From Candidatus Rifleibacteriota bacterium (GTDB taxonomy: Bacteria; Muiribacteriota; Ozemobacteria; Ozemobacterales; Ozemobacteraceae): a DNA stretch of 44,562 nucleotides. Below, piece after piece: positions 16,781 through 25,627 of the stretch. The stretch lies in the NCBI GenBank assembly GCA_012517355.1, contig JAAYVD010000076.1, positions 1 through 44,562 of the forward strand, written 5' to 3'. The position numbers were made by a program, and so were the translations under genes. Every line of letters starts with the position of its first letter. Positions within the stretch are counted from its first letter, which is position 1. Under the pieces are notes generated by a model. The model worked only from the letters and a program-made list of their open reading frames with translations. It ran no database searches and was not told where the DNA came from.

Positions 16781-19644
16781 GCCGGCCCGCTCTCCCCGCC
16801 GTCAAGCCCCTTCCAGGGGAGCCCGACCTCGAAACAGTCCTCTCCGGCCCCGGGCAACGACCACTGCGGAAACTCCCCGCCGAGGCGCTCCGCCACCGCC
16901 GCCGACACCACCACCCGGCTGCGGGTGGCCAACTTGCTGGCCGCCTCCAGCCGCATGGCCCGGCCCACCTCCTTCCCCAGGACGGTGAGGTCGCGCCGCC
17001 CGGTCCGGGAACCGATGCGGGCTTCGATGAGCCCGCCGAAGTGGATGCCTACCCCATTCTCCAGGGGAAAGCCGCCGTCCCGGAGTCGCTGCCGGTTCAG
17101 GTGGGAAAGCCGGGCCCGCATGGAAAGGCCCGCCACCACCGCCCTCCGACAGGGGTCATCCTCCCCCTCCACGACCGGGAACACGGCCAGGATGGCATCC
17201 CCGATGAACTTGTCGATCTGGCCGCCGTTGCGACGGATGAGCCCGTCCATGGCCGTGAAGTAGTCGTTCATCATCCGGATGACCTGGCCCGGGGTCCGGC
17301 CTTCCGAGATGCCGGTGAAGTTGCGCAGGTCGGCGAACAGCACCGCCGCCTCCACCCGACGGGCGACCGCCGCCCCGGGCTCATCCCGGCCGGTCTCCTG
17401 CCAGACCCCGGCCGACACGTAGCGGCGCATCCGTTCCCGGTGTTCCAGCCCTTCCGCCATCCCGTTGAAGGCCCGGCAAAGGTCGCCCAGTTCGTCGGCC
17501 CCCGGAATGGGAAGGCGGACCTCGAACCGGCCCGCCGCCAGGGCCCGCGCCCCGCCGTCCAGCAGCAGCACCGGTTGCAGGAACAGCCGCCGGACCAGCA
17601 GGACCGCGACCAGGAGACTGCCCAGCCCGAGCACGATCTCCCCGGCGATCAGCCACAGATCCTGCCGGCGGCTTTCCTCGAGGCGGGCCTGGTCGACAAC
17701 CCCGAACAACCGGTGTCGCGGCAGAAAGGTGGAGACCATCGCCTCGGCCAGAACGGGGGCACTCCCGATGACCCCCGTCGTCCCCTCGATGGTGCGTGAC
17801 CGGTAGGCCCGCTCCGCCAGCTCGCCCAGGAACGGGACATCCCGGAAGGCCAGGGGCAGGATCTGGAAATCCATGATCGAACCCCGCCGGACCCCGTCTC
17901 TGGGCAGATCGGTTTCATACTGGGCATGGAACTTCCAGGCGAGATCGGCATTGGTGAACATGGCATGCATGACGCCGAGCAGACGGCCATCCAAAGCGGT
18001 GACCCCATCGAGGAATCCCGTGGTGATTTCCCCGAAGGCATCGGCGGTGACGAGTCGGCCATGGTTGAGAAAGAACGGTTGGAACAGGTTCCTCTCGCCG
18101 AGCAGTTCCTCGAGCCCCAGCTCGACGCGGGGCGGGGCCGGTGGCGCCGTTCCCGGGGCGCTTCCTTCCCGCATCTCCGAAAGATACTGCAGAAACTCCC
18201 GCAGGACGACCCGGACCAGCCGGCCGACCGAGTTGTCCTTGCCCGCATACTGCCGTTGGGCGAGCTGGTTCATCCGCAGGACGCCCTGCCGGTCGAGAAA
18301 GAACAGCACGACCCGCCGGAACGCGTTCACCTCCGGGTCTTCGGGAAGGTCCAGGCCAGGCTGCCGGCCGAGGCGGCTGCGCCACGCCCCGAAATCACGC
18401 TGCAGCCGGTCCACGCGGTGGATAACGCCGCGGTCACCCTCCTGCAACACCCGCCGGATCGCTCCCCGCCAGTGGTTCTCCCACAGGGTCCGGGTTTCCA
18501 GGAGGCGGGTCAGGCCGAAATACCCCAGGATCAGCCCAGGAACCAGCCCCCCGAAGGCGAAGGCGGCACCCAGCTGCCAGGTCAGGGGCCACCCCAGCCC
18601 CTCCGGCCGCCCCAGGCGGCCACCCACCGACCACCCGGCGACCAGCGTGAGGAGGAGCAGCCCGGCCTGGACCACGGTCACCCACGGGCCGGGACGGACA
18701 CTGTACCAGGGCCGGGCGATCCCCACCACCACCTGGTGCCGACGGGAGTCGCGCCCCGTGGTTTTCAGGAAAAAGCCCTGCGGAAACGCCTCGACCTCGT
18801 CCTCCAGGATGGGAACGGGAAAGGACGGAATGCCCGCGAAGGGCGACCGGACCACGCTGGCCACCGCCCCGCCGCCCGTGGGAAGGGCGGCCGCGTAGGC
18901 GACCTCGGCGGGGGCTTCCTCCAGGGCCAGGCGCCAGACCGCCTCGGCGCGGAGGTTCTCCTCGTCGATCTCGAGATGGACGCCGGTCTTGAACTTCCGG
19001 CTCTCGAAGACCGACCGGTCCAGGCAGACGTGGGTGGCTGAGGCGTGCCGGGTGGCGAGCCGGAAGGAAAACCCTGCCGCCCGGGCGACCTCGTTGAGCG
19101 TGATCTGGTGGCCATACAAACGGGTGAGAGCGGCACGGCCCCGCTCGAGGTCCTCAGGCATGCCGGGAACGGAATCCCCCCGACGGATGTCGAGATCGAC
19201 ATCCCGCCCGACCCAGACCTGACGAACCAGCTCCGCCTCTGGGGAGGGGTCGGGATAGCAGACCTGAAAGGGAAGCTTCTCGGGATCGCGGGGAGCCATG
19301 ACGAACAGGCGGAATCCATGGTCCAGGGAATGGAGGAACGGGGCGAAGCCCTCCCGGAGGCGGGAGACCAACGACGGTGCGGCCCCGGCCGTGAAGCCGG
19401 GGATGCCGGTCGGAAAGGCGCGCAGGAAAATCCGTTGCAACACGGTCGCCGGTTCCGCCGCTTCCCGGACCCTGACCGCGGCGGGGAAAAGGAGCCGCCG
19501 GGCCTCCTCTTCACTGGAACGCCACGTCAGTTCCTGGAACCCGTTCCACAACGCCGCCAGGAACACGGCGGGAAGAACGGCAACCAGGGCCCCAACGACC
19601 CGCCAGCCCCGGGCTTCCCTCCTTCCGGTGGCGGCGCCGCTCAT
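16777..19644 (-). CDS. receptor-type class III cyclase, C1-like partner
   Basis: The protein has 955 residues with the same plan as its downstream neighbour: N-terminal membrane segment (16-36), an extracytoplasmic sensor region, paired membrane segments near 318-340 and 351-380, a second sensor region, a membrane segment near 661-684, HAMP (about 685-740), and a cyclase domain (about 765-940). Metal ligands Asp772 (FADLRNFT) and Asp816 (DKFIGD) are present, as is Lys812. The adenine-reading Asp is Lys891 and the transition-state Asn is Gly894 (LGKEVGRAMR); Arg898 remains. It should bind metals but not complete catalysis as a homodimer. The two genes look like a tandem duplication that divided the active-site work. 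Product (cAMP or cGMP) is inferred to be cAMP from Lys and Asp identities in the composite site. Confidence 0.9.
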   Translation of the reverse strand: MSGAATGRREARGWRVVGALVAVLPAVFLAALWNGFQELTWRSSEEEARRLLFPAAVRVREAAEPATVLQRIFLRAFPTGIPGFTAGAAPSLVSRLREGFAPFLHSLDHGFRLFVMAPRDPEKLPFQVCYPDPSPEAELVRQVWVGRDVDLDIRRGDSVPGMPEDLERGRAALTRLYGHQITLNEVARAAGFSFRLATRHASATHVCLDRSVFESRKFKTGVHLEIDEENLRAEAVWRLALEEAPAEVAYAAALPTGGGAVASVVRSPFAGIPSFPVPILEDEVEAFPQGFFLKTTGRDSRRHQVVVGIARPWYSVRPGPWVTVVQAGLLLLTLVAGWSVGGRLGRPEGLGWPLTWQLGAAFAFGGLVPGLILGYFGLTRLLETRTLWENHWRGAIRRVLQEGDRGVIHRVDRLQRDFGAWRSRLGRQPGLDLPEDPEVNAFRRVVLFFLDRQGVLRMNQLAQRQYAGKDNSVGRLVRVVLREFLQYLSEMREGSAPGTAPPAPPRVELGLEELLGERNLFQPFFLNHGRLVTADAFGEITTGFLDGVTALDGRLLGVMHAMFTNADLAWKFHAQYETDLPRDGVRRGSIMDFQILPLAFRDVPFLGELAERAYRSRTIEGTTGVIGSAPVLAEAMVSTFLPRHRLFGVVDQARLEESRRQDLWLIAGEIVLGLGSLLVAVLLVRRLFLQPVLLLDGGARALAAGRFEVRLPIPGADELGDLCRAFNGMAEGLEHRERMRRYVSAGVWQETGRDEPGAAVARRVEAAVLFADLRNFTGISEGRTPGQVIRMMNDYFTAMDGLIRRNGGQIDKFIGDAILAVFPVVEGEDDPCRRAVVAGLSMRARLSHLNRQRLRDGGFPLENGVGIHFGGLIEARIGSRTGRRDLTVLGKEVGRAMRLEAASKLATRSRVVVSAAVAERLGGEFPQWSLPGAGEDCFEVGLPWKGLDGGESGPA

Positions 19645-19820
19645 TTGACGCCGGCGCCGGACGACCGCAGGCCGGTCGACCGTGCCCCCTCTGTCCGCTT
19701 CACGGGAGGCATCGGGTCATCAGGACCACCTGGCGAGGGGCGAGACGAAGGTTTCATCACGCCATCGGTGGCAGCAGGAAGGCCGTTCCGGCCCTTTTCC
19801 AGTGGACCTCTGGGCGGCAG

Positions 19821-19888
19821 GCGCGCCAGGGGTTTCGCGGCCCCCTCCGGGTCGGCAAAGGGCCTCTTCAGACATCGTGTCGGTCGGG
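19821..19888 (-). repeat. degenerate REP-like repeat, minus orientation
   Basis: Read on the minus strand it shows GACCGACACGATGTC, a TTTGCCG block and GCGAAACC in the family order, with more mismatches than the other copies. It lies in the 255-base gap between the histidine kinase and the cyclase operon; nothing else is seen there. Confidence 0.5.
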
Positions 19889-19899
19889 AACCGTCCGTG

Positions 19900-22518
19900 T
19901 CAGGAAACACTCCCGCTCCCGTCCTTGGTACGCGCCGGGGTTCCCCCCGGGCCACCCGCCCCGGCCCCCGCCTCCGGATCGGCTTTCGGCTGCACGAAGG
20001 GCAGTTCCAGAAGGAACCGCGCGCCCTTCCCCGGCTCGGATTCGACCCGCACCTCGCCGTGGTGGGTCAGGGCGATCTGCCGCACGAGCGCCAGGCCGAG
20101 CCCGGTGCCCCCGATCTCGCGGTTGAGGGAGTTTTCGACGCGGAAGAACTTCCCGAACAGCCTCTTCTGGTCTTCGACGGAGATGCCGGGCCCGGTATCG
20201 CGCACGCCGATCTCGTAGGTCGCGGTCGCATACCGCAGTCCCACCTCGATCCGCCCACCGGCGGGGGTGTACTTGATGGCGTTGGTGACCAGGTTCAGCA
20301 CGGCTTGGTGGAGCAGGTCAGGATCGAACACCGCGGTGCGGCCCGACTCGGGGAGGGTCATCTCCAGGTGCAGGTTCTTGTGCTGGGCGTCGGCCCGGCA
20401 GACGGTCACCACTTTTTCGACGATAGTACCAGGCACGCCGGACTGGAAGTGGAGCACCCGCCGGCCCGCCTCCATCTTCGACAGGTCGAGGATGTCGTTG
20501 ATCAGGTTGGTCAGCCGTTCCGATTCGCCGAGGATGATCTGGACGTATTCCTTCGCGGTGGCGGGGTCGGGGTGCTCCTCGTCGAGCAGCATCTCGGCAT
20601 ACGCCCGGATCGAGGTCAGCGGGGTGCGCAGTTCGTGGCTGACGTTGCTGACGAACTCGGTCTTCATCCGGTCGATCTCCCGCTCCAGGGTGATGTCGCG
20701 GGCCACCCCCATCACCGCGATGGGCTGGCCGGCTTCGTCCAGGACCCGCTTGGTGTAGAACCCGAGGCGCCGCTTGACCATCCCCCTGGTGTCGAGCAGG
20801 ACGGCCTCCCCGCCGCCCGGACCGGCGCAGGGGGCGGCCACCTCGGCCGCGCCTGGCTGGGACGGCCCGGCCGGGGCGCTTTCCTCCGGGGCGGCAGTCC
20901 CGGTCCTTGCCGTTTCAGCCTGGGCAGCGCCGGTCTGAGCGGATTGGGCCTCGGCCGCGCCATCGGGGACGGCGCCGGCCCGGGCGGGACCGTCCCGGCC
21001 GACTCCGGCTTGGGAACCCGCCGTGGAAGCCGCACCAGCCCCGAGGGTGGCCGCCGCCCTGGTGCCGCCCTGGGCAGAGACCACCGCCTGGACCTGGATG
21101 AACGGGCGCTGGAAGATCTCCTCCCACCGTTTCCCCGTCCAGGGGTCGGAACCCAGTTCGAACAGGCTCTGGAAGGCCGGGTTGAGGTAGCGGATCTCCC
21201 CTTCCGGGCCGAGCAGGGCGATCCCCTCGTTGGTGGCAGCGAACAGGGCCGCGAAGACGGTCCGCTCGTCGGCGAGGGTGCGCGAGGTGCGGGCCGCGCT
21301 GGTCTCGGCGGCGGACAACTTCTCCTGCGTGACGGCGAGGTTCTCGTTGGCGGCCTTCAGCCGTTCCTCGAGCGCGCCGGCCATCTCCTTCGCCCGGGCC
21401 ATGAGCAGCGGCGTGAAGATGGAGTAGAACCCGAAGAAGAACGCCCAGTGCAGCAGCAGGCCGGGCAGGCCGTTGATCAGGGCCCGCACGAACAGCCGCG
21501 GATCGCCGCCCGATACCGCCACCATCTCCCGGACGCTGCCGGCAAGGAAGAAGAAGGTGACGCACAATCCGAGGACCCCCGCCCACAGCGCCCGTTTCCG
21601 GATTCCCCAGCCCACGGTCAGCAGGAAGGCTCCAAGAAACAAAGGGACGAGGGAGTCGCCGCGGATGGCCGCTCCCCACCGGCCCGGGCCAGGCGAACCG
21701 TGCGGGTCGGTCCTCACAGGGCCCGTTCCCGTCCTCCGGGCACCGGAATGCTCCGAAGCCCGTTTCGCGGCCGGTTCCGTGACATTCCCCGTGCCCGGCC
21801 CCCCGGCGGGTTGCGCAGCACTCCCCGTATCCGGCTCCGCGGCAGGCTCCCCACCCGATTCGGCGACAGGCTCAGAGTCCGGCTCCGCGGCGGTTTCCAC
21901 GACAGGCCCCTCGCCGGTTCCCGTGCCGGTCGCGGCCGGAGGTCCACCCTTGGGGGTCCCGACCGAAACCAGGTACCGCCCCTCCTCCTCCCCGCCCGCG
22001 CCGGATCGCGACACCGCGACGCCCGGCTGCTCGATCCGGGGCCTGATCTCCAGTTTCAGCAGGGAAAGGAAGTGCAGCACCCCGATCAGGAAGAGGACGG
22101 AACCCATCGTCAGCACCAGCGTGCCGGCACACCCCACCCACCGCTGCGGGTCGAGGTCGGTCAGCCAGCGCCGCGCGCCCCGCAGCAGGTTGGCCAGCGG
22201 AGCGGTTCCTGAACTGAGATACCCGAGCCCGAACAGCAGGGCGGCAAGCTGGACCTTGCCGGGCAACAGGAACAGGACACCCAGGAAATACCACAGGCAC
22301 CCCAACCCCCGGCCCCGCGGCTGCCCTTCCCCCGCCCCGGTCTCGAGGCTGTCCTGCAGCGCGGCCGCCGCCAGGAACAACAAAAGCGCCCCGGCGACCA
22401 TGTCGAGGCAGAGGCCCAGGCTGGACAACCCGGCCAGCGCCCCGGCGATCACCAGGACCAGCGAAAACCCCCGCAACACGCGGGGCAGCAGGAAGGACTT
22501 CGCAGCAGGCGGTTCCAT
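19900..22518 (-). CDS. multi-pass membrane sensor histidine kinase with PAS domain
   Basis: The protein has 872 residues. Hydrophobic segments lie at about 12-60, 71-100 and 125-155, and again at 280-370. A Pro/Gly/Ala/Glu-rich linker of about 110 residues (165-275) separates the two membrane sets. A coiled segment leads to a PAS domain (about 410-610) that is split by about 80 Ala/Gly-rich residues. HisKA carries phospho-acceptor His628 in SHELRTPL. The ATPase domain shows NAIKYT (N box), DTGPGI (G1), and GGTGLGLAL (G2). It should autophosphorylate and pass phosphate to a response regulator, probably one of the two encoded divergently at 23041 and 23411. A possible extended -10 (TGGTAGAAT, minus strand 22536-22528) lies close to the ATG. 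Confidence 0.93.
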   Translation of the reverse strand: MEPPAAKSFLLPRVLRGFSLVLVIAGALAGLSSLGLCLDMVAGALLLFLAAAALQDSLETGAGEGQPRGRGLGCLWYFLGVLFLLPGKVQLAALLFGLGYLSSGTAPLANLLRGARRWLTDLDPQRWVGCAGTLVLTMGSVLFLIGVLHFLSLLKLEIRPRIEQPGVAVSRSGAGGEEEGRYLVSVGTPKGGPPAATGTGTGEGPVVETAAEPDSEPVAESGGEPAAEPDTGSAAQPAGGPGTGNVTEPAAKRASEHSGARRTGTGPVRTDPHGSPGPGRWGAAIRGDSLVPLFLGAFLLTVGWGIRKRALWAGVLGLCVTFFFLAGSVREMVAVSGGDPRLFVRALINGLPGLLLHWAFFFGFYSIFTPLLMARAKEMAGALEERLKAANENLAVTQEKLSAAETSAARTSRTLADERTVFAALFAATNEGIALLGPEGEIRYLNPAFQSLFELGSDPWTGKRWEEIFQRPFIQVQAVVSAQGGTRAAATLGAGAASTAGSQAGVGRDGPARAGAVPDGAAEAQSAQTGAAQAETARTGTAAPEESAPAGPSQPGAAEVAAPCAGPGGGEAVLLDTRGMVKRRLGFYTKRVLDEAGQPIAVMGVARDITLEREIDRMKTEFVSNVSHELRTPLTSIRAYAEMLLDEEHPDPATAKEYVQIILGESERLTNLINDILDLSKMEAGRRVLHFQSGVPGTIVEKVVTVCRADAQHKNLHLEMTLPESGRTAVFDPDLLHQAVLNLVTNAIKYTPAGGRIEVGLRYATATYEIGVRDTGPGISVEDQKRLFGKFFRVENSLNREIGGTGLGLALVRQIALTHHGEVRVESEPGKGARFLLELPFVQPKADPEAGAGAGGPGGTPARTKDGSGSVS

Positions 22519-22547
22519 CAGAACCCAATTCTACCAGGGGGAATTTC

Positions 22548-22760
22548 GGGGACACATGACTTTTTTGCCAAAGATTCAGCAATTTTGTCATGTGTCCCCC
22601 GAACTCAAGACTCGCTCCTGGCCTGCCCACGAGCTTTGGCCAGACAGGACTTCCACCTGCAAGATTCCATCAGCTTTTCCCAGCGCACTCCCCCGTTCTC
22701 TGGTTTCTCCTGCGGTGACTGGCGACTCGCCAGATTCCGCCATTTTGGTCATGTGTCCCC
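22548..22760. repeat. GTCATGTGTCCCC inverted/direct repeats between divergent genes
   Basis: GGGGACACATGAC (22548-22560) and GTCATGTGTCCCC (22587-22599) form a 13-bp perfect inverted repeat. A third copy, GTCATGTGTCCCC, is at 22748-22760 with similar flanks (TTTTGG before, GAATTTCCC after). Such GTGTCCCC palindromes often flank or derive from REP-associated Y1 transposase elements; no transposase is present. The rest of 22519-23040 has no gene. 22837-22887 resembles 37290-37345 on the other strand. Confidence 0.7.
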
Positions 22761-23040
22761 GAATTTCCCAGAATTTCCCCCCACCCCGCCATGTCGGTTA
22801 CCCTTGCCAAGCCAGGGTGCCCGGGCCCCGATCGCCCCTTCCCCACCCTTCCCCTTTTCCCCTGCCGTCTCTCGAGGTTTCTGGATACGTGACGGAGCGT
22901 CAGGGTCTCGCCTTGTGTCCCGGCATTCCCAATCCCGCCCATAGCCCGAAGGTGGTCTTCCCCGCTTCCCCTTCGGCGGGCTGGTGTGCTACAGTGGCGG
23001 CAGGGCGGCTGCCAGACGGCCGCCGCGAGATGGGGGCCAC

Positions 23041-23442
23041 ATGGCGTCGATCCTGGTCATCGAGGACGAGGCATTCATCGCCCGGGCCGTGCGGGACAAA
23101 CTGTCCCACGAGGGACACCAGGTCGATTCCGTCCATTCCGGCCCCGACGCCCTCGCCTGGCTGAAGACCAACCGGCCCGACCTGATCATCCTCGACGTGC
23201 TGATGCCCGACATGGACGGCTTCGAAGTCGTGGCGAGGCTGAAGGCCGACCCGGCCACCGCCACCATCCCCATCATGATGCTCACCGTGCTGTCGCAGGA
23301 CGACCGCATGACCCAGCTGGGCATCGACGCCTATCTCACCAAGCCCTACCGCGGGGCCGACCTGCTGCGGACGGTCCGCGAGGTCCTGGCCCGAACGACA
23401 GGAGGTCAGAATGGAAAGCAAGAAGATCCTGGCGGCCGATGA
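23041..23442 (+). CDS. single-domain response regulator (REC)
   Basis: The protein has 133 residues and only a receiver domain: acidic pair Glu8/Asp9, phospho-acceptor Asp52 (ILDVLMPDMDG), a Thr in MMLT and Lys in LTKPY. No output domain follows; the last 20 residues are polar. It can act by protein contact or as a phosphate relay. The ATG at 23041 is favoured over an in-frame ATG at 22984, which would add a non-homologous leader. The 3' end overlaps the next regulator by 32 bases. Partner kinase is probably the divergent gene at 19900-22518. Confidence 0.93.
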   Translation: MASILVIEDEAFIARAVRDKLSHEGHQVDSVHSGPDALAWLKTNRPDLIILDVLMPDMDGFEVVARLKADPATATIPIMMLTVLSQDDRMTQLGIDAYLTKPYRGADLLRTVREVLARTTGGQNGKQEDPGGR

Positions 23443-23794
23443 CGAGCCCCACATCCTGCGGGTGGTCAAAGACAAGCTGGCCAACGCCGGGTTCACGGTC
23501 TTCACCGCCGTCAACGGCGAGGAGGCCCTGCAGACCGCCCTGCGCGAGAAACCCGACCTCATCCTGCTCGACGTCATGATGCCGAAGATGAACGGGTTCG
23601 ACGTCTGCCGCACCCTGCGCGCCGATCCCGCCTTCGCCGCCGTCCCCATCCTCCTGCTGACCGCCCGCGGCCAGGAGATCGACCGCAGGATGGGCCTCGA
23701 GGCTGGCGCCACCGAGTACATCACCAAGCCTTTCAGCCCCCGCCAGCTGCTGCAGACCGTCCAGGAGAAACTCGGGCTGGCCGCCGCCTCCTGA
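23411..23794 (+). CDS. second single-domain response regulator (REC)
   Basis: The protein has 127 residues, again receiver only: Asp10/Asp11, phospho-acceptor Asp54 (LLDVMMPKMNG), Thr in LLLTAR, Lys in ITKPFSP. It starts inside the preceding regulator gene, with an AGGAGGT site before its ATG, so the two are translated together. It ends two bases before the HD-GYP gene. Two receivers next to one kinase suggest branching or a phosphate sink, with this one likely tied to the HD-GYP protein. Confidence 0.93.
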   Translation: MESKKILAADDEPHILRVVKDKLANAGFTVFTAVNGEEALQTALREKPDLILLDVMMPKMNGFDVCRTLRADPAFAAVPILLLTARGQEIDRRMGLEAGATEYITKPFSPRQLLQTVQEKLGLAAAS

Positions 23795-23796
23795 CC

Positions 23797-25149
23797 ATGG
23801 ACGCGCGCCTGAAGCACCTGCTGCAGGGCGAGCGGGTCGCCCGCTTCTGGGACGCCATGTCCCGCAACTACCCGCTGCACCTCTATTCCAAGCCGGTCAA
23901 GACCGCCGTGGAAGGGAAGTTCCCGGGCGACGGGAAGTTCTTCCTCGTCGGGGAAAACGTCGACCCGGCGACGCTCGCCGTCATCGGCGCCGCCCTCGAA
24001 CAGCTCCTCGGCTACGAGCACGAGGCGGCCGACCTCACCCGCGAACTTTCCCTCGTCTACGAGGAGATCACCCTTCTCTACCGCCTCAGCACCGCCTTCG
24101 CCGGCAAGCTGCAGATCGAGCAGATCCAGCAGAGCGCCGTCGCCGAGATCGCCGACACCCTCGAGGTGGCCAAGGTCAGCGTCCTCATGCTCACCGAGGA
24201 CGGCCAGGGCCTGGTCCTGTCGGCCGGCCTCGGCGTCGAGAACGGCCGCCTCGGCGCCGTCCGCTTCCGCCGCGGGAAGGGACTGGCCTGGCGGGTGGTC
24301 GATTCCGGCCAGTCGCTGATCGCCAACGACCTGGCCCAGTATGCCGACTTCGACCAGGGGCGGCAGCCCGACCGCTCCCTCCTCCTCGTCCCCCTCGCCA
24401 CCAAGACCGGTCTCGCCGGCGTGCTGGCCGTCTCCAACCCGCGCTACGGCCGCGAGTTCACCTCGAAGGACGAGAAACTGCTGGCCACCATCGCCCAGCA
24501 GATGGGCTCGGTCTGGGAAAACGCCAGCCTGTACAAAGAGGCCCGCGAGCAGTTCCTGCACACCGTCGAGGCCCTGTCGGCCGCCATCGACGCCAAGGAC
24601 CCCTACACCCACGGCCATTCGCGCCGGGTCACCGACTTCTCAATGGCCATCGCCGAAGAAATGGCCCTTCCCCCCGAAGACCTGGAATTGATACGCATCT
24701 CCTCCCTGCTCCACGACATCGGAAAGCTCGGCGTCTCCGAGAACATCCTGCGCAAGCCCGACCGCCTCACCGGCGAGGAGTTCGCCGAGATCAAAAAGCA
24801 CCCGGTCATCGGCGCCGAGATCATGAGCCACGTCAAGAAACTGTCGCGGTTCGTACCCGGCATGATCGACCACCACGAGCGGTTCGGCGGCGGCGGCTAC
24901 CCCGACGGCCGCCAGGGGGAACAGATCTCCCTCGCCGGCCGCATCATCGCCGTGGCCGACACCTTCGACGCCATCACCTCCGACCGCCCCTACCACCCCG
25001 ACCGCAAGGGCCGACCCGACGAGGTCGCCCTCGCCGAGATCCAGCGCTGCCGCGGCAGCCACTTCGACCCCGTCGTCGTGGACGCCTTCCAGCGCGCCTA
25101 CGATCGCGGCCGGATCAAGCAGAACCCGGCCATCCAGGCCCCCGCCTGA
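23797..25149 (+). CDS. GAF domain HD-GYP cyclic di-GMP phosphodiesterase
   Basis: The protein has 450 residues. After an N-terminal region of about 75 residues and a short helical linker, a GAF domain spans about 90-245. The HD-GYP domain spans about 250-430 and has HSRRV, LLHDIGKLG (HD pair), HPVIGAEI, DHHERFGGGGYP (the GYP motif) and VADTFDAITSDRPY. The complete metal set predicts hydrolysis of cyclic di-GMP to pGpG/GMP. It starts two bases after the second receiver gene, making a receiver-receiver-effector operon in which the effector itself lacks a receiver. The GAF ligand is unknown. Confidence 0.95.
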   Translation: MDARLKHLLQGERVARFWDAMSRNYPLHLYSKPVKTAVEGKFPGDGKFFLVGENVDPATLAVIGAALEQLLGYEHEAADLTRELSLVYEEITLLYRLSTAFAGKLQIEQIQQSAVAEIADTLEVAKVSVLMLTEDGQGLVLSAGLGVENGRLGAVRFRRGKGLAWRVVDSGQSLIANDLAQYADFDQGRQPDRSLLLVPLATKTGLAGVLAVSNPRYGREFTSKDEKLLATIAQQMGSVWENASLYKEAREQFLHTVEALSAAIDAKDPYTHGHSRRVTDFSMAIAEEMALPPEDLELIRISSLLHDIGKLGVSENILRKPDRLTGEEFAEIKKHPVIGAEIMSHVKKLSRFVPGMIDHHERFGGGGYPDGRQGEQISLAGRIIAVADTFDAITSDRPYHPDRKGRPDEVALAEIQRCRGSHFDPVVVDAFQRAYDRGRIKQNPAIQAPA

Positions 25150-25152
25150 CCG

Positions 25153-25620
25153 TTGGTCACCCTCGACCGCTTCGAACGGCTGACCGCCCGGGCGGTGCGC
25201 CGCATCCCCCGGCAGTTCCGGCTCGGCGTGGCCGGCTTCTACGTCGAACCCCGCGCCTGCCGCCACCGCACCGCCCTGCCCGGCATCTACGTGCTCGGCC
25301 ATTACCACCGCCGCGCCTACCTGGAAGGGCCGACGGTGACCCTCTACTACGGTTCCTTCCGCAAGGTGTTCCGGGGCGCCCCGGAACCGGTCATCCGCCG
25401 CGAGATCGCGCGCACCATCGCCCACGAACTGCTCCATCATTGGGAAATCCAGTCCGGCTACGACGACCTCGGCGATGACGACCGCAAAAAACTGCAACAA
25501 TGGGCCCAGCGTTTGGGGTATCATGGCGGAGAGGCCGTGGGACACGACCTCATCGAGGCCTTGCTGTTCCTGTTTCTCGTCTTCCTGGGAATCGCCGTGG
25601 CCAGCCGAATGTTGGAGTAG
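25153..25620 (+). CDS. small membrane-tethered zincin-like metalloprotease
   Basis: The protein has 155 residues. It contains an HExxH zinc motif with a downstream acidic residue, H91-E-L-L-H95-H-W-E98, and a C-terminal hydrophobic segment (about 135-153) ending RMLE. It resembles short zincin families such as PF06262 in size, but the motif reads HExxHxxE rather than the HExxHxxG/H usually seen; identity is therefore tentative. The start is TTG at 25153, three bases after the HD-GYP stop, since no ATG occurs before the conserved core. It is probably co-expressed with the signalling genes upstream. Confidence 0.8.
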   Translation: MVTLDRFERLTARAVRRIPRQFRLGVAGFYVEPRACRHRTALPGIYVLGHYHRRAYLEGPTVTLYYGSFRKVFRGAPEPVIRREIARTIAHELLHHWEIQSGYDDLGDDDRKKLQQWAQRLGYHGGEAVGHDLIEALLFLFLVFLGIAVASRMLE

Positions 25621-25627
25621 AAACCGC

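Noticed and set aside
19045-22212. A 1055-codon plus-strand open frame opposite the cyclase and kinase genes
   Set aside because: It crosses the gap between two well-supported minus-strand genes, is Pro/Arg/Gly-rich and has no recognisable domain.
22585-22944. Plus-strand frame of 119 codons between kinase and regulators
   Set aside because: No ribosome site; composition is Pro/Ser/Arg-rich and it spans repeat palindromes.
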